DNA from: Plectosphaerella cucumerina
Lineage: Eukaryota > Ascomycota > Sordariomycetes > Glomerellales > Plectosphaerellaceae
Direction of reading: 5' to 3'
Length of the DNA stretch: 64,000 bases
Assembly (NCBI GenBank): GCA_020746995.1
Contig: JAGPXD010000005.1
Span: 3,534,001 to 3,598,000 of the forward strand
The notes under the pieces were generated by a model, which had not been told where the DNA came from, did no database searches, and saw only the letters and a list, made by a program, of their open reading frames with translations. This document shows positions 9,858-20,428 of this stretch, in pieces. Each line of letters begins with the position of its first letter. Within the stretch, counting starts at the first letter, position 1. A program made the translations under genes and the position numbers.

Positions 9858-11206
9858 GAAGTGCTCGCGGCGGAACCGCCGCCCGTCCAGCGACGGCGGC
9901 GCGGGGCGGACGAAGATAGACCACCTGGCAGGCAGCCGACCATCACTAGACGGGGGCGTCTCTTCTGGATCTCGTTTTCTTAATTTTTTTTCTCACGCAC
10001 TTCTGGATTCTTTTCGACCCTCATCAGACACAGCGGCACGCGACGTGGGGGATGGATATCTGGATTTTTCGGGACGGGGGTTTGTTTGCTCGACGACGGC
10101 GGAGGATGGTCCCAACAACAACGCGCTTTGCACACACACACAACAACGCGCTTTGCACACACACACAACAACGCGCTTTGCACACACACACAACACATTT
10201 CATGAGAACATGACGGCACCGCAGCGGAAGGGTGGACATGGGAGGGGCAAAAGCAAATGCCGGAAAGGCAGACTGCTGCCCGCGTCGTCCGCAGCGGCCT
10301 GATATAGAGGCGCATTAGACGATGGCTCAGGAATATGACAAAATTCACCCACGACTGCATATCATCTAGAACATTGAACTTCTCATGTCCCGCCCAGCCG
10401 GACGGGGCGGCATCCGACCTGGCAGTTCGTAGCCACAGCTCGCCCCGAAGCTGCCGGCGCCCGGCGCCCCTCCTGCTGGGCCCTTTGTCCCAGCGAGGCG
10501 TCACGCAATGGGGCCCGGTGATGTCAGGATGACCGGCCGTCAAGGATCAGACCGGCCGCTTCGGGCATGGCCGCCCCCGTCCGAGGGTCCCCCGTGCCGT
10601 GCCCGATAAGAATCGGTCGTCCAGCCACGGGCGACTGGTGACAACGTGCGTGCCGGCGGCGCGCTAGGTGGCGGTTGCCAAAAGCTTGTCTTCAAGTTGC
10701 TTGTGGCATGTGCCTCTGTGGCTGGTGACGGTGCGGTGATGCGCCTCGTGCAGTGGCAGTGCGGCACTGCCACGAAGTCTTCGAGAAGATCGCCGATGGC
10801 GGTTGTTATCAGAACTCCGTAGAGAAGTCTGAGGGAAACAGATGCATCTGTCATTTGGAAAAGCCACAGATATAGACCAACGACGGCGGAGCTATTGACC
10901 TTTGAGAGAAGAATAGAGAAATGGAGGAATGGCGGATGAGTTCCCTGTATCAGCGACGGAGTTCGGCATTTGGTCAGTTCACCAACGATGCTTTGGTACG
11001 GTCTGATTTCCAGCGACGGAGTTGGGGTCTTTTCTTTCGTTCTCCTGTACAGGTACTCTTAAGGTAGCTTCTCCACAACATCACAGTCCGCCCCTGCCAC
11101 AGCGCGGTAAAGTGAAATTCCTTCCTTCCTTGGCCGCCTACTTTACCTCCGTTCCTCTTATTGTTTTAGCAGCCCAACGCTGTGTCGATGAGTTGATGCT
11201 CCTGGT
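9858..11206. other. Intergenic region after the phosphogluconolactonase gene
   Basis: No convincing gene. It contains a 25-bp tandem repeat (10117-10191) and a duplicated 13-mer CAGCGACGGAGTT near 10951 and 11010. Open frames on both strands are short and low in complexity. Confidence 0.5.
10117..10191 (+). repeat. 25-bp tandem repeat, three perfect copies
   Basis: Copies begin at 10117, 10142 and 10167. Each holds AACAACGCGCTTTG followed by a CA run. A partial fourth copy follows at 10192. The array lies about 260 bp after the stop of the 6-phosphogluconolactonase gene. Confidence 0.95.
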
Positions 11207-11345
11207 AGTCAGCTATATCGGCGCGGACGGCAGCCCCGCCGTTCACCAGCCAAACATCCTAACCAAGCTCAAGGACTTGCACGACAGAAAATTTTGCTGC
11301 TGCTTGGATCGGCGCACCAAGACTCAGACAATGCGCACCTGGACA
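11207..11345 (+). pseudogene. Rearranged fragment: SYIGADGSPA piece joined to an inverted GIY-YIG piece
   Basis: From 11207 the plus strand reads VSYIGADGSPAVHQ and LTKLKDLHD, nearly the same as the minus-strand gene at 8093-8012; the first 35 bp are identical. From about 11292 to 11345 the plus strand reads LLLGSAHQDSDNAHLDM in another frame. This matches an internal part of GIY-YIG copy 1 (minus strand, 6540-6600). The remainder of GIY-YIG copy 2 lies just downstream on the minus strand, so this internal piece is inverted relative to its parent. Confidence 0.6.
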
Positions 11346-11374
11346 TGGATTGTCGAACCGTCGACGATGTCCTG

Positions 11375-11818
11375 CATTTCGATAGGTTACCTAAATATCG
11401 TACGGCCAGATCATTCGCTTGTCCGACATAAAGCATCAAGAACGTCGGGTCTGTCGGGTCCGTTACGGTGATAATATACCGCCCCGGTGTCTTGATATAG
11501 GTTGTGGGCGGATGGTAGCTTCTCAAAGATAGCTGGATCTCGGATGGCCGTGGTGTTAACGAAAAGGGTACACGCGGTATCGCATTCGGCTTCCATGGAT
11601 TCGATCCCAGATTTCATCGGCGGTCCAATTCTTGAGCTTCTCGACGTACGTCTTGCTGTATTTCCCGAAATAATCTCCTTGTGTACAGCGTTGGCAATAT
11701 CCTTCAAGTACGAAGTTTGTGGTGCTACGGCCGTGGCTGGAGGTGGTTCAGGAAGGTGATTCGAGACGGAGGCCGAAGAGCAGCCACCGTAGGTGAGGTC
11801 AAGACTTGGAGATTCCAT
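11375..11818 (-). pseudogene. GIY-YIG nuclease-like gene, copy 2 (frameshifted, truncated)
   Basis: Starts with an ATG at 11818 (MESPSLDLTYGG) and supplies the N-terminal part missing in copy 1, including TTAIRDPAIFEKLPSAHN. Near 11505 the frame is lost; a second frame continues with TPGRYIITVTDPTDP and LYVGQANDLAVRY, the GIY-YIG core. Similarity to copy 1 ends near 11375, where the inverted fragment begins. The copy is therefore broken by a frameshift and by truncation or inversion. Confidence 0.6.
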
Positions 11819-11951
11819 GGTGCATCAAATGGCTGACCTTCTTCCATCTCAAAGTGAAAGCTGGACTTGGGACAGTAGAGAGAAACGACTCAAAATTCTA
11901 CCTCGACGCGAAGAATAGTGCTCTCCGTGAACCTAAGTCTAGATGATGCTT

Positions 11952-11977
11952 GGAAGGCACGACTGATCGTGCCTTCC
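11952..11977. repeat. Perfect 11-bp inverted repeat with 4-nt loop
   Basis: GGAAGGCACGA at 11952-11962, loop CTGA, and TCGTGCCTTCC at 11967-11977. A third copy of the right arm lies at 12008-12018. It lies between GIY-YIG copy 2 and the 3' end of the DUF3669 gene. It could be a hairpin or a relic of mobile-element ends. Confidence 0.85.
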
Positions 11978-12171
11978 TGACGCACCGACTACCTATAGTA
12001 AGAGGGATCGTGCCTTCCGCATGCCATGGCTATGTTACCGACGCTATGCAATGGTCGTTCCTTCCATAGCCTGCCTTAGCGAGGTTGTTCCTGCCAAGAA
12101 TGCATGGAGAATTCCCTTGGAGTTCCATGTATCGAGTCTTAACTCCAGTGCTTCCTAATCTCACTGCTGTG

Positions 12172-13335
12172 TTAAGGCATACCCGCATATCTCCGCTGCT
12201 TCTTTCCCTTCTTCACCGCAGGAGCAGAGACCTGAGGATGCACATCGGAATACTTTGGCGGGCCCTGCATCATAGGCAGCCGTGTCTTTGCATCCTCCTC
12301 GATCTTGCTGATGAAAGCTCGTGACAGGTCCGAGGCATCACCATACCTGGCGCTACGAGCCAGATATGCCTCCTTGAACGCATCCCAGAGCTCTTTCTCC
12401 GCTGGACGAGGGTAGTATAGATCATTGTTCCAGAACGCCCACACGAGCTTGTCGATGCATGCTTCTTCCTTGCGAATGCGGCCGACTTGGTTGAAGTCGA
12501 AGAGCCACATGGCGACCGCCGAGGGCCTCTGCTGCCATGTCGTCTGTAGGCCGTCCCGGTCCAGCTCGTCGAAGTCCCCGGCCGACATACCGGATTCTCG
12601 GGGAGAGCCCAGGACAAACTCAACGTCTGTTGCGTCCCTGAGAGCATTCCAGTGCATCACCGCCAAGGCTTCAGCCATCGGCACCACGAACTGCATGGGA
12701 TCGATGCCCAAATGCTCCATCTTGTCGAGTGTGAGTTCGAAGTTGCGTAGCGTGAAAGGTCCAGTATGGCGGAGGGGGTCAGGCCGTCGCACACCGAGGT
12801 AGATACGAGCCAGGCAATCGTTGTTCCTGATATCAGCCATTGCTTCCTCCCTCGCCGCGGCCGGGCAGAAGGTGTTGATAAGAGCCGTCCGTACAGTCCG
12901 AGGCAGCGGCATGATGCGCTCCGACACCAGAATCGCCTATGGCCCCTTGACGACCTCCCTGCCCTGCAGCTGGGGGTGAGCGGCGACCCAGTCGGCGAAA
13001 CCAGCCTTTGTCACGAAATAACCCGGCTTGGGGACGCTGATGATGTTGTCGCACGACTCATAGATGCGCAGATGGGCTACATAGTCGCGCCAGAGCTCCG
13101 TAGTCTTTGCTGGCTTCTGCCGAGCCCGCTTGACGACGCGCCCGACTTCCGACATGTCGAAAATTTCGGCGCAGAAGCCCTCGCCAATCTTCTCGCAGCC
13201 GGGGATATCCTGTGCCTGGTGCTGCTGGACGAGAACGGAGGACTGGGTGTCGAGGACAGACTTGAGGGTGAGGAAGCGCCGTAGATGCTCAACATCGGAA
13301 GATGTGTCAGTAATGTCGATCATGTTGCTCTCCAT
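12172..13335 (-). pseudogene. DUF3669 family gene interrupted by one in-frame TAG
   Basis: The ATG at 13335 (MESNMIDITD) opens a frame that would encode 387 residues to the stop at 12172. A TAG at 12937-12939 is codon 133; the frame continues unchanged after it (AILVSERIMPLPRTVR). Family features flank the stop: IGEGFCAEIFD before it and ARIYLGVRR, FTLRNFELTLDKM, MAEALAVMHW and MWLFDFNQ after it. Fungal DUF3669 proteins have unknown function and a weakly kinase-like layout. The context GGGCCATAG suggests an ancestral CAG (Gln) changed by one C-to-T transition. No intron removes the stop. Readthrough, a strain-specific null or a base error are alternatives. A TATATAA lies at 13503-13509. Confidence 0.75.
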
Positions 13336-13629
13336 GGTGACGATGTCGACCTGTTGGCTGTATTCTTATTCCTGGTGCTTCGGTGCTGGTGCTGTCAGTT
13401 CGAAGACGAGAATGGCAATGAGGAAGGGGGGAAAAGGATTCTTGGAAATTTTAAAAAGATCTGAGTCGACTGCCTAGAGAGTGGTAGGTTCAAGATGCCA
13501 CCTATATAATCAGTGAGGAGGCGTAAGCCACCTGCCGGCGGCTCCTCAAATAGTGGCGTATATTGTACATGTTCTATAATATATGTCCGATGCTGTTACA
13601 TTCGACAAATGGACGGAAAATATGGTCGG

Positions 13630-15378
13630 TCACTTGTGGATAACAACCTCCTTGATGAAGAGGGTCGCAAGGAGACCAAATACCAGGAAGCCCGTGGCTG
13701 GGATCATAGCGGACGTGGTGGCCACGCGGTAGCTCTCGCGCACCTGGGCAGCCACGGCCGGCGGTAGCTCATGGATGATTTCGAGGCTCTCCCGGACCCG
13801 CTCCTCGATGCCGCTGGCGTCGTCGCCCAGGCGGGCGCTCAGCTGGGTGCGCAGGACCTGCTGCAGGACGGCCGTAGCCATGCTGATGCCGATGCTGCTG
13901 CCGAGGGAACGGAAGAGGTAGCTGCAGGCGACGGTGACAGCCACATCCTCGGTGGCGGCGTTGGCAAGAAGCGCGATGAGGGTCGTGGTGATTCCGCCGC
14001 CGGCACCGATCGCTGCGAGGGTGATACCCACCACGACACCCGCGGTCCACCGCTTGGACAGAGACAGCGCCAGAGGCACGATGGCAAGGAGAAGCAGGGC
14101 GAAGGCGGCGATGGTCAGGCGGTAGTAGCGGCCAGTGCGGCGGATGACCAGGCCGCCGCCAAGCGACGCGAGCACGGCACCCAGCATCGGGGGCATGAGC
14201 AGGGCGCCTGATTGTGTGGCGTTGGTGCCCTGGACGACCTGGAAGAAGAGAGGCGGCACGAAGATGGTGATGAGCTGGCCAGCAGTGGCGAAGAAGTTGG
14301 CAAGATAGGCTGGGAACAGGGCGCGGTTGAAAATAACGTGGCCCGGCGCAAAGGGGTGGCTGGCGATGCGCATCTCGACAAAGACAAACGCCGAGAATAC
14401 CACAGGCGTCAGGGCCAGGGACACGATGGATGTCAGATCACTCCAGCCCTTGTTGGATCCGGAATCGAGGCCGGCGAGGAGGAGGATAACGCCGATGACG
14501 AGGAGAAAGGCGCCGAGAAAGTCAATCTTGGCGACCTTCTCGCGCCAGTGGGAGTGATCAACGCGAGGCACTTCGAGGACGAAGTAGACAGCTGCAAAGG
14601 CCAGGGCGCAGATGGGCACCTGGCCGAGGAAGCTCCAGCGCCAGCCCACCGAGTCTGCGAGCAAGCCACCGAGGGGCGCGCCGGCCGAGGTGCCGGCGGC
14701 GAAGATGATGTTGATGTAGCCCTGCCAGACGCCACGGTCACGGAGGGGCACGATGTCGCTCATCAGGATGGAGACGAGGGCGTTCATGCCGCCGCCGCCG
14801 ATGCCGGCCACAGCGCGGGCGGCGCAGAGGTGGGCAAAGGTGGGCGCGAGGCCGCAGCCGAGGGAGCCGATGGCGAAGACGGAGTAGGAGAAGAGGAGGC
14901 ACTCCTTGCGGCCGAAGATGTCCGAGAGCTTTCCGTACAGGGGCTGGAAGCAAGTGAGGGTGATGAAGTAGCTGGGGGTAATCAGCAGAGGACAGTACGA
15001 ATAAGGCGAGGTTGAGGCTCACGATGTGGCGAGCCACGAGGTGTTGTTGAGGGCATTGAGCTCGCTGCCGATCTTGGCATAGGTGGCTACTGTGAGTAGC
15101 TGGTCTACGGCGCAGAGGAAGATCTGGAAGTTGTCAGTGGGAGGATGAGCATGGGAGGGATGGGGGAGGAAGCTCACGCCGATGCCGATGGCCGGGAGGA
15201 GGAGGTGCATCTTCTGGGCGACGGCAGTTTCTTCCGCCGAGGCCTCGCCGGCCGGTACAGCGCCTTCGACAGTCTCTGGATCGGCGCCATGAGCGGTGCC
15301 ATTTGACTGCCTGTGGCCGTTCTCATCGCCGAGGAGAGGCGACGTCTCCGTCGGGTCTCGCGGCACGTCTTCGGCCAT
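13630..15378 (-). CDS. MFS transporter, DHA2 (14-TM) type, Vba/Fnx-like
   Basis: Three exons (15378-15178, 15123-15023, 14971-13630) encode 547 residues. Introns 15124-15177 and 14972-15022 have GTGAGC donors and CAG acceptors and restore a continuous frame. The N-terminal tail has an acidic dileucine signal (ETSPLLGDE), as in vacuolar members of the Fnx/Vba group. The GKLSDIFGRKECLL loop is MFS motif A, and GTSAGAPLGGLLADSVGWRW is the antiporter motif C region. About fourteen hydrophobic segments follow. By family these are proton-coupled exporters of basic amino acids or drugs. Substrate and membrane (vacuole or plasma) are inferred, not shown. Confidence 0.88.
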
Positions 15379-17634
15379 GCCGCTGGTAGGACGTGGCAGG
15401 TGTTGGAGGCTTCTGGAGGTGAGAATCACTTCAATGCTCTCAATGGCAGCTCACACTGGGCTGGATCTGATGGTTCGAGCGGACAGAGGCTCCGGACGCG
15501 AAAATACAGAGATCCGAAATCAGGTCTTCGTCTGACCGCGTCGTGTCTGACGTGATAAGCTTTGATACGATGCCTCTGATGTTGGACTCCACATTCCGGT
15601 CGGGAAGGTGCCGACATCGATGGCGTGCGCGGAGGAGCTCAGATGGGACCACGTGGTGCCAGATGAGCAGCTCCTTCCTTGTCTACAGGTCAAGTACCTT
15701 GGTTGCTCCTTCCACTCGTCCATCATTAGGTAGGATGCATTTTCTCACAAGTCGACATGGTCAACAACCTCACATCATGCATCTTCCATCTGGTCTTGGC
15801 ATTTCGGCTGGTCGATCTGATCAATTTCCCTCTCTTTTCTCTCGTTAGCCCGGGAACTAGCAATCTTCCCCTCTGCAGCCCAACACCAAGACGAAGCCAA
15901 CATCAATCCTCGAATCCACCCGATGTCGCTCAAAGTCCGCCGCTCCGGTGCATGTGCTCCCACAAGGTCCGGGCCGCCTCAATTCTCCGCACCGAGATGA
16001 CCGAACACACATTGGACACGGACACCTGCAACCCGCCGCGCCCGGGACCTCCCTACCAACACTGGGCAGAGTCGCTAACGCCCCTGCATAGATCTGCCGG
16101 CATTAACATCCATATCCTGGACTCCATGGCATAAGCACTCCCAGACCGCACGCAGGGAGGCATCTCGGCGGTCTTCATCAGCTGAAAGCCCACGCTACGC
16201 AAGATAACGAAGGTGTTGACGCCGGCGATACGATGCCTCGGCACTTCAGCCCGCACCCGAGACATGCGAAGCCATACTGCCTGTCGGAATGGAGAAGCTG
16301 CCTGCTGTACCTCCAGGGCTCCCAACTCCGAATACGCAGGCCAGACCGCTTCCACCATCGTACAATGTACCACTTCCAAGCATGCAATCGTTGGTCTCCA
16401 GCGTCCGTCGCGTCTCACATACATGGTTTTGGAGCACCGCCTCGAGCACACACCCACCGGGCCACCACCTCAACTCCAGATGGCCGTGAGGTGGCTGGGA
16501 CCCTCTCGCCGGATCCCGCATCAGCCACGCCTCGGCGCGCATCCTCGACCCATGTCCGGTGTCGTCACTGGCTGACAGCCTTCGCCCCTCGACGTTCTCG
16601 TACCTGACCGGCGGGGCTCTACGCTTGGCCCCCCCTTTGCGTCAACTGCGACTCGACGGGAGTTAGGACGGCGGATCCTCCCTTCCCCCTGTCATCCCAC
16701 CTAAAATGGGACCCGCGACTCTGCGAGCTGAGGGCCCGGCGCCCTCCCGAAACCCAAGGCCATAGCAGCTCGACCAGTAACCACCCGCCTGGCCGCAAAA
16801 TCCATGCTCATTCCCGACGGTGCCGTGATCCCTGGGTTGAGAAAACTTGGCACCTGGGCGGCACAGCCCAGCCCGAGCAAAGTGCGAGAATTGGGAGGAT
16901 TCGCCGCGCGGCCCAAATGCTTTTTCTTTTCCCATAACACTCCTCGAACCAGAGGACAGTGGACAGGAAGCCCGGGGACCGAGAGAGAGCTGCCTTGTTG
17001 ATGCTCGCTGAGCACGATCCTCACCGAGAGACACCAATCCTTGGCTAGCAACTCAGCTGCCGTCCGTTCATTCGCCCTTGCTCTCTGGAGATCTTCAGAC
17101 GAAATCCCCGATCATTCGTCCATCCTGCTCGACCATCGCCCCTGGCTTGCCTGGCTGGCCTCGGCTCCCTGCCCTGCCCAGGTTGCCTACCTCTGACATC
17201 GCTCCTTTTTGCCCCCTTTTCCTTGGATACTCATACGCTCCCTCGTCTCACCATCGCTCGCATTTCAACCCACTCTGCTTTGTTTTTGCCCTGCTCCGAC
17301 CAAGCAAACGCTCCTTCGCCCATCGCCCGCGGACCCTTGATCCTGGGCCATTCTCTGTCGCGTCCCACAGAGCGCGCCGACATCATCCCGACGACTCTTG
17401 GTGCAGTGCTGCACTGCGACGCCAGGCGCCCACTGCCGGGGCTCCGCTGCCTGTGCGTGCTTGCGCCGTGCTGCGCTGCTCGTCCGACCTCGCCCACGTT
17501 TCGCGGTTTCACCAGCGGCTCTCTCGTCGCACCGCTGTGGCCCTCCCCCTTTTCCCGCAGCGCCCTCCGGACGCTCCGCGCATGATCGACTAGGACCACT
17601 CATCGGATAGACGTCGCGCCCAGCAGCAGGCAAC
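15379..17634. other. 2.3-kb intergenic region before the Pro-rich gene
   Basis: No supported gene. Open frames here are short, overlap on both strands and lack domains. The segment 17080-17630 is strongly CT-rich and probably forms the promoter and leader of the gene at 17635. Confidence 0.5.
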
Positions 17635-19917
17635 ATGCTTGCAACAGACCTCCCAAGAACCCCCGGGAGCGGGAGGTCGCGCTTCTCAAAAGTCCTGCCC
17701 ACCCCTCCCCCCTCGACCTCTCAACCACCATCCAAGGAGCTGCCTCCCGTTCCGCTGGTCCTGCCCGAGCATCTCGCAAGAAAGCCAGTCAGGAAACCAG
17801 TCGTGCCAGGCAAACCGCTGCCCTCTTTGCTGTCGCAACCACAGACGCCCATCACCGTTAGCACACCAGCCACCCCAAAACCTCAGCCGCCGCTACCAGC
17901 ACCGCCGCCGTTGCTGCCGGCGCTACCGTTCGAATCCGCCCTCCCTCCACCGCCGCCGCCAATGTCGATACCGAGAAGGCCCGTGCTGCCGCCTAAGCAG
18001 CCATCGCCCGCACCACAGACACAACAACATCATCAACAACAACACCTCCCCAAGCTGCAGACCGACCTGTCCTCCAAGCCTGCAGCAGCGCCGCCTCAAG
18101 AGACCGGCGCCGTCTCCCCTGCCGGATCCTTCGGGAGCCTGCTGTCGGCGTACTCGAGAAGCTCTGCGGGCGACTCCAACGCCAAGTCCTCGGACGGCCC
18201 AGCCAGCCAGCGCAACTCCGAATCAACCCTCTCCCCTGAAGCGCACGACGACGTTGCCAGGAGCTGGAAGACGGGCAAAGACGCATTTGCACCCCTGCCG
18301 ACAATTCCTCAAGAAGCTGGGACGCCCCAGTCGCAATACCCTCCCAGGCAACAGTCGTTGACGAGTCGGAAAGCTCTGCCTCGCACGCCAGCTCCCGCGC
18401 AGAACGAGGCACCGCCGCCACCACTCAAGAAAGACTCGATCTACGTCTCCAAGGCCGACTCGCCGGTGAATAACAACATCACGGACACGTCGCCCATCTG
18501 GCGTAGGAGGTCGCTGAAGCAAGACCGTGTGATTCAGGTGCCGGACCTTCACTTGGCCTCGCTGAGTCACGGCTCCACGGCGTCCTCGCACACTTCGGGT
18601 CAAAACATTCTTCGCACCGCGCCTCTTGCCCTGGGTGCCGGAACCTTAAGTAGCCAGTCGTCAAAACCCGCGTCCTCCGAAAACGCTGCCCTCAGCGCGA
18701 GACCTTGGCAGCCTCCACCCAGAACCTACGTGTCACCAGTCGACGAGGGCCACTCCCCCGAGCCGCAATCACAATCGGTCCCTCCGGAATCCACACCCTC
18801 ACCAGCAAACCAATTCAAGGCGTACACCCCGCCGGCCGAGCAATCACAGACATTCAGCAACATTGCGCCGCCTGCCGCCAAGCGCACTAATGACGACGAC
18901 GCCAGCGCACGCACAAAGGCACAACAGGATCAGGACACCGACAACATGGGCGGAAAACAATCCAAGCTCAAGGCGCAAATGTCAAACTTTGGCCTCGCCA
19001 GATTGAGCCGCGAGAAGCAGCAGCCGCAGGAGCAGCAGCCCGCGGTTCCGGCCAAGCAGCAACAGCAACCACAGCAGCAGCCGCCTCAACACCAGCAGGC
19101 CCCAATGTCGCCGCAATACGAGCAGCAGCCCGTGTCGCCCCTTGAGGCACCGCGGCTCCCCACACCCGACTACCAGAAGCAGGACGTCAGGCCGGGCGTC
19201 ACAGAGGCCGTCGTCTCGCCCATGTCACCGGCCGCACCGCCGACGCCGCCTCAGGAAGACACCTCGAAGCTCCAGGCCCAGCCCAAGGCACCCATCCAAC
19301 GCAAGGCCGTCGGCGCCGCCGCTCCTCTCCGACCCGCGCAGAGCCTGCCGCAGCTCATCACCACCCACTCCCCGCCGATGAGCACCGGCGCGCCCTCGCC
19401 GCGTCCGCCGCCCTCCGTCCGCGACTTCGCACCCTCCCCGGGCCCGATGCCCGGCTCCCCGGGATCCTTCTACGGTGGCGGCCCCCGCCGCGGTCCCGGT
19501 CCCGGTCCCGGCCCGCGTACCGGCCCGGCCTACCGCCCTGTCATCACCGACTTCCGCGAGCTCCGCGAGGAGGACCTGCCCCCTCCCGACCCGCGCGCCC
19601 TCTACTTCCCTCGTATGGTCGTGGAGCCCGCGTCCCCGGACACCATCTTTCAGCCCTTCCCCCTCGGCCGCTCGCACATGGACTGCCACATCGGCCACCG
19701 CATCATGAAGCCCTCGCGCAACACGTCCTACGCGCTGGCATGCCAGACGTGCGGCGTCGCCGACCGCGCGGACCGCTGGGCCTGCGCCGCGTGCCACGTC
19801 CGCGTGTGCGCCGGCTGCTTCCGCTCGCTCAACGCCAACGGGCGCAGCCTGCCGCGACTGCTGGAGCAGCTCGAGGGGATGAGGTCGCCGGGGGCCGAGG
19901 CGGAGGTCCAGGCATGA
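17635..19917 (+). CDS. Pro/Gln-rich protein with a C-terminal Cys-rich (zinc-ribbon-like) module
   Basis: One exon, 760 residues from the ATG at 17635 (MLATDLPRTPGSG). Residues 1-640 are low in complexity: Pro runs, Gln runs (around 460-490), and many Ser/Pro sites. After a Pro/Gly stretch (RRGPGPGPGPRTGP) comes the only folded-looking part, about 645-740. It has ALYFPRMVVEP, HIGHRIM, then ACQTCGVADRADRWACAAC and VCAGCF, that is CxxC-CxxC-CxxC spacing that could bind one or two zinc ions. I recognise it as a conserved fungal type without an assigned function. SH3 or WW partners would be plausible for the Pro-rich part. No intron is needed. Confidence 0.8.
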   Translation: MLATDLPRTPGSGRSRFSKVLPTPPPSTSQPPSKELPPVPLVLPEHLARKPVRKPVVPGKPLPSLLSQPQTPITVSTPATPKPQPPLPAPPPLLPALPFESALPPPPPPMSIPRRPVLPPKQPSPAPQTQQHHQQQHLPKLQTDLSSKPAAAPPQETGAVSPAGSFGSLLSAYSRSSAGDSNAKSSDGPASQRNSESTLSPEAHDDVARSWKTGKDAFAPLPTIPQEAGTPQSQYPPRQQSLTSRKALPRTPAPAQNEAPPPPLKKDSIYVSKADSPVNNNITDTSPIWRRRSLKQDRVIQVPDLHLASLSHGSTASSHTSGQNILRTAPLALGAGTLSSQSSKPASSENAALSARPWQPPPRTYVSPVDEGHSPEPQSQSVPPESTPSPANQFKAYTPPAEQSQTFSNIAPPAAKRTNDDDASARTKAQQDQDTDNMGGKQSKLKAQMSNFGLARLSREKQQPQEQQPAVPAKQQQQPQQQPPQHQQAPMSPQYEQQPVSPLEAPRLPTPDYQKQDVRPGVTEAVVSPMSPAAPPTPPQEDTSKLQAQPKAPIQRKAVGAAAPLRPAQSLPQLITTHSPPMSTGAPSPRPPPSVRDFAPSPGPMPGSPGSFYGGGPRRGPGPGPGPRTGPAYRPVITDFRELREEDLPPPDPRALYFPRMVVEPASPDTIFQPFPLGRSHMDCHIGHRIMKPSRNTSYALACQTCGVADRADRWACAACHVRVCAGCFRSLNANGRSLPRLLEQLEGMRSPGAEAEVQA

Positions 19918-20428
19918 ACGGGAGTAATGTGTAATGACGGAGACATTTTTGGGCATTTCCTTGGCGGCGTATTTGTTGTGTACAACTACTATAGAGAGAT
20001 ACCTGGCCGAGAGCCGCATGGCCTGTGGGCCTGTTGATGAATGAAATGTTAGACATTTGATCAGCGAGGGGTGAGACATTTGCATGCCGGGGGTGGTCTT
20101 TGGGTGTTGACTTCGGGTGAAGCCGCATAGCTGGGCGTCCTCCACACACGCTCTGGACGTAGTTGAAGATGCGGTTGGCGAAAATCGCACACCAGTTGGT
20201 GAGCAACGTATACCTTCGTCATTCTCACGACTCAGGGGTTCGGTGCCTGCATCGGTTTGACTGGATAGCAGTTCGAATCAACCTGCCAGCCCGATCGCTC
20301 TCACGAGAAGCCTTTAATCCCTTTACTGCCCAATGCCCAGCTCGTAATACAAACTAATATTGTCAAGTAGGTAGGTATTCAAACACAGACGAACAAGCTC
20401 AGTGGTCTTACAACCCTGCTTCCTCTCC
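19918..20428. other. Convergent intergenic region
   Basis: About 510 bp between two genes that end towards each other; it holds their 3' UTRs. No further gene is seen. Confidence 0.6.
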
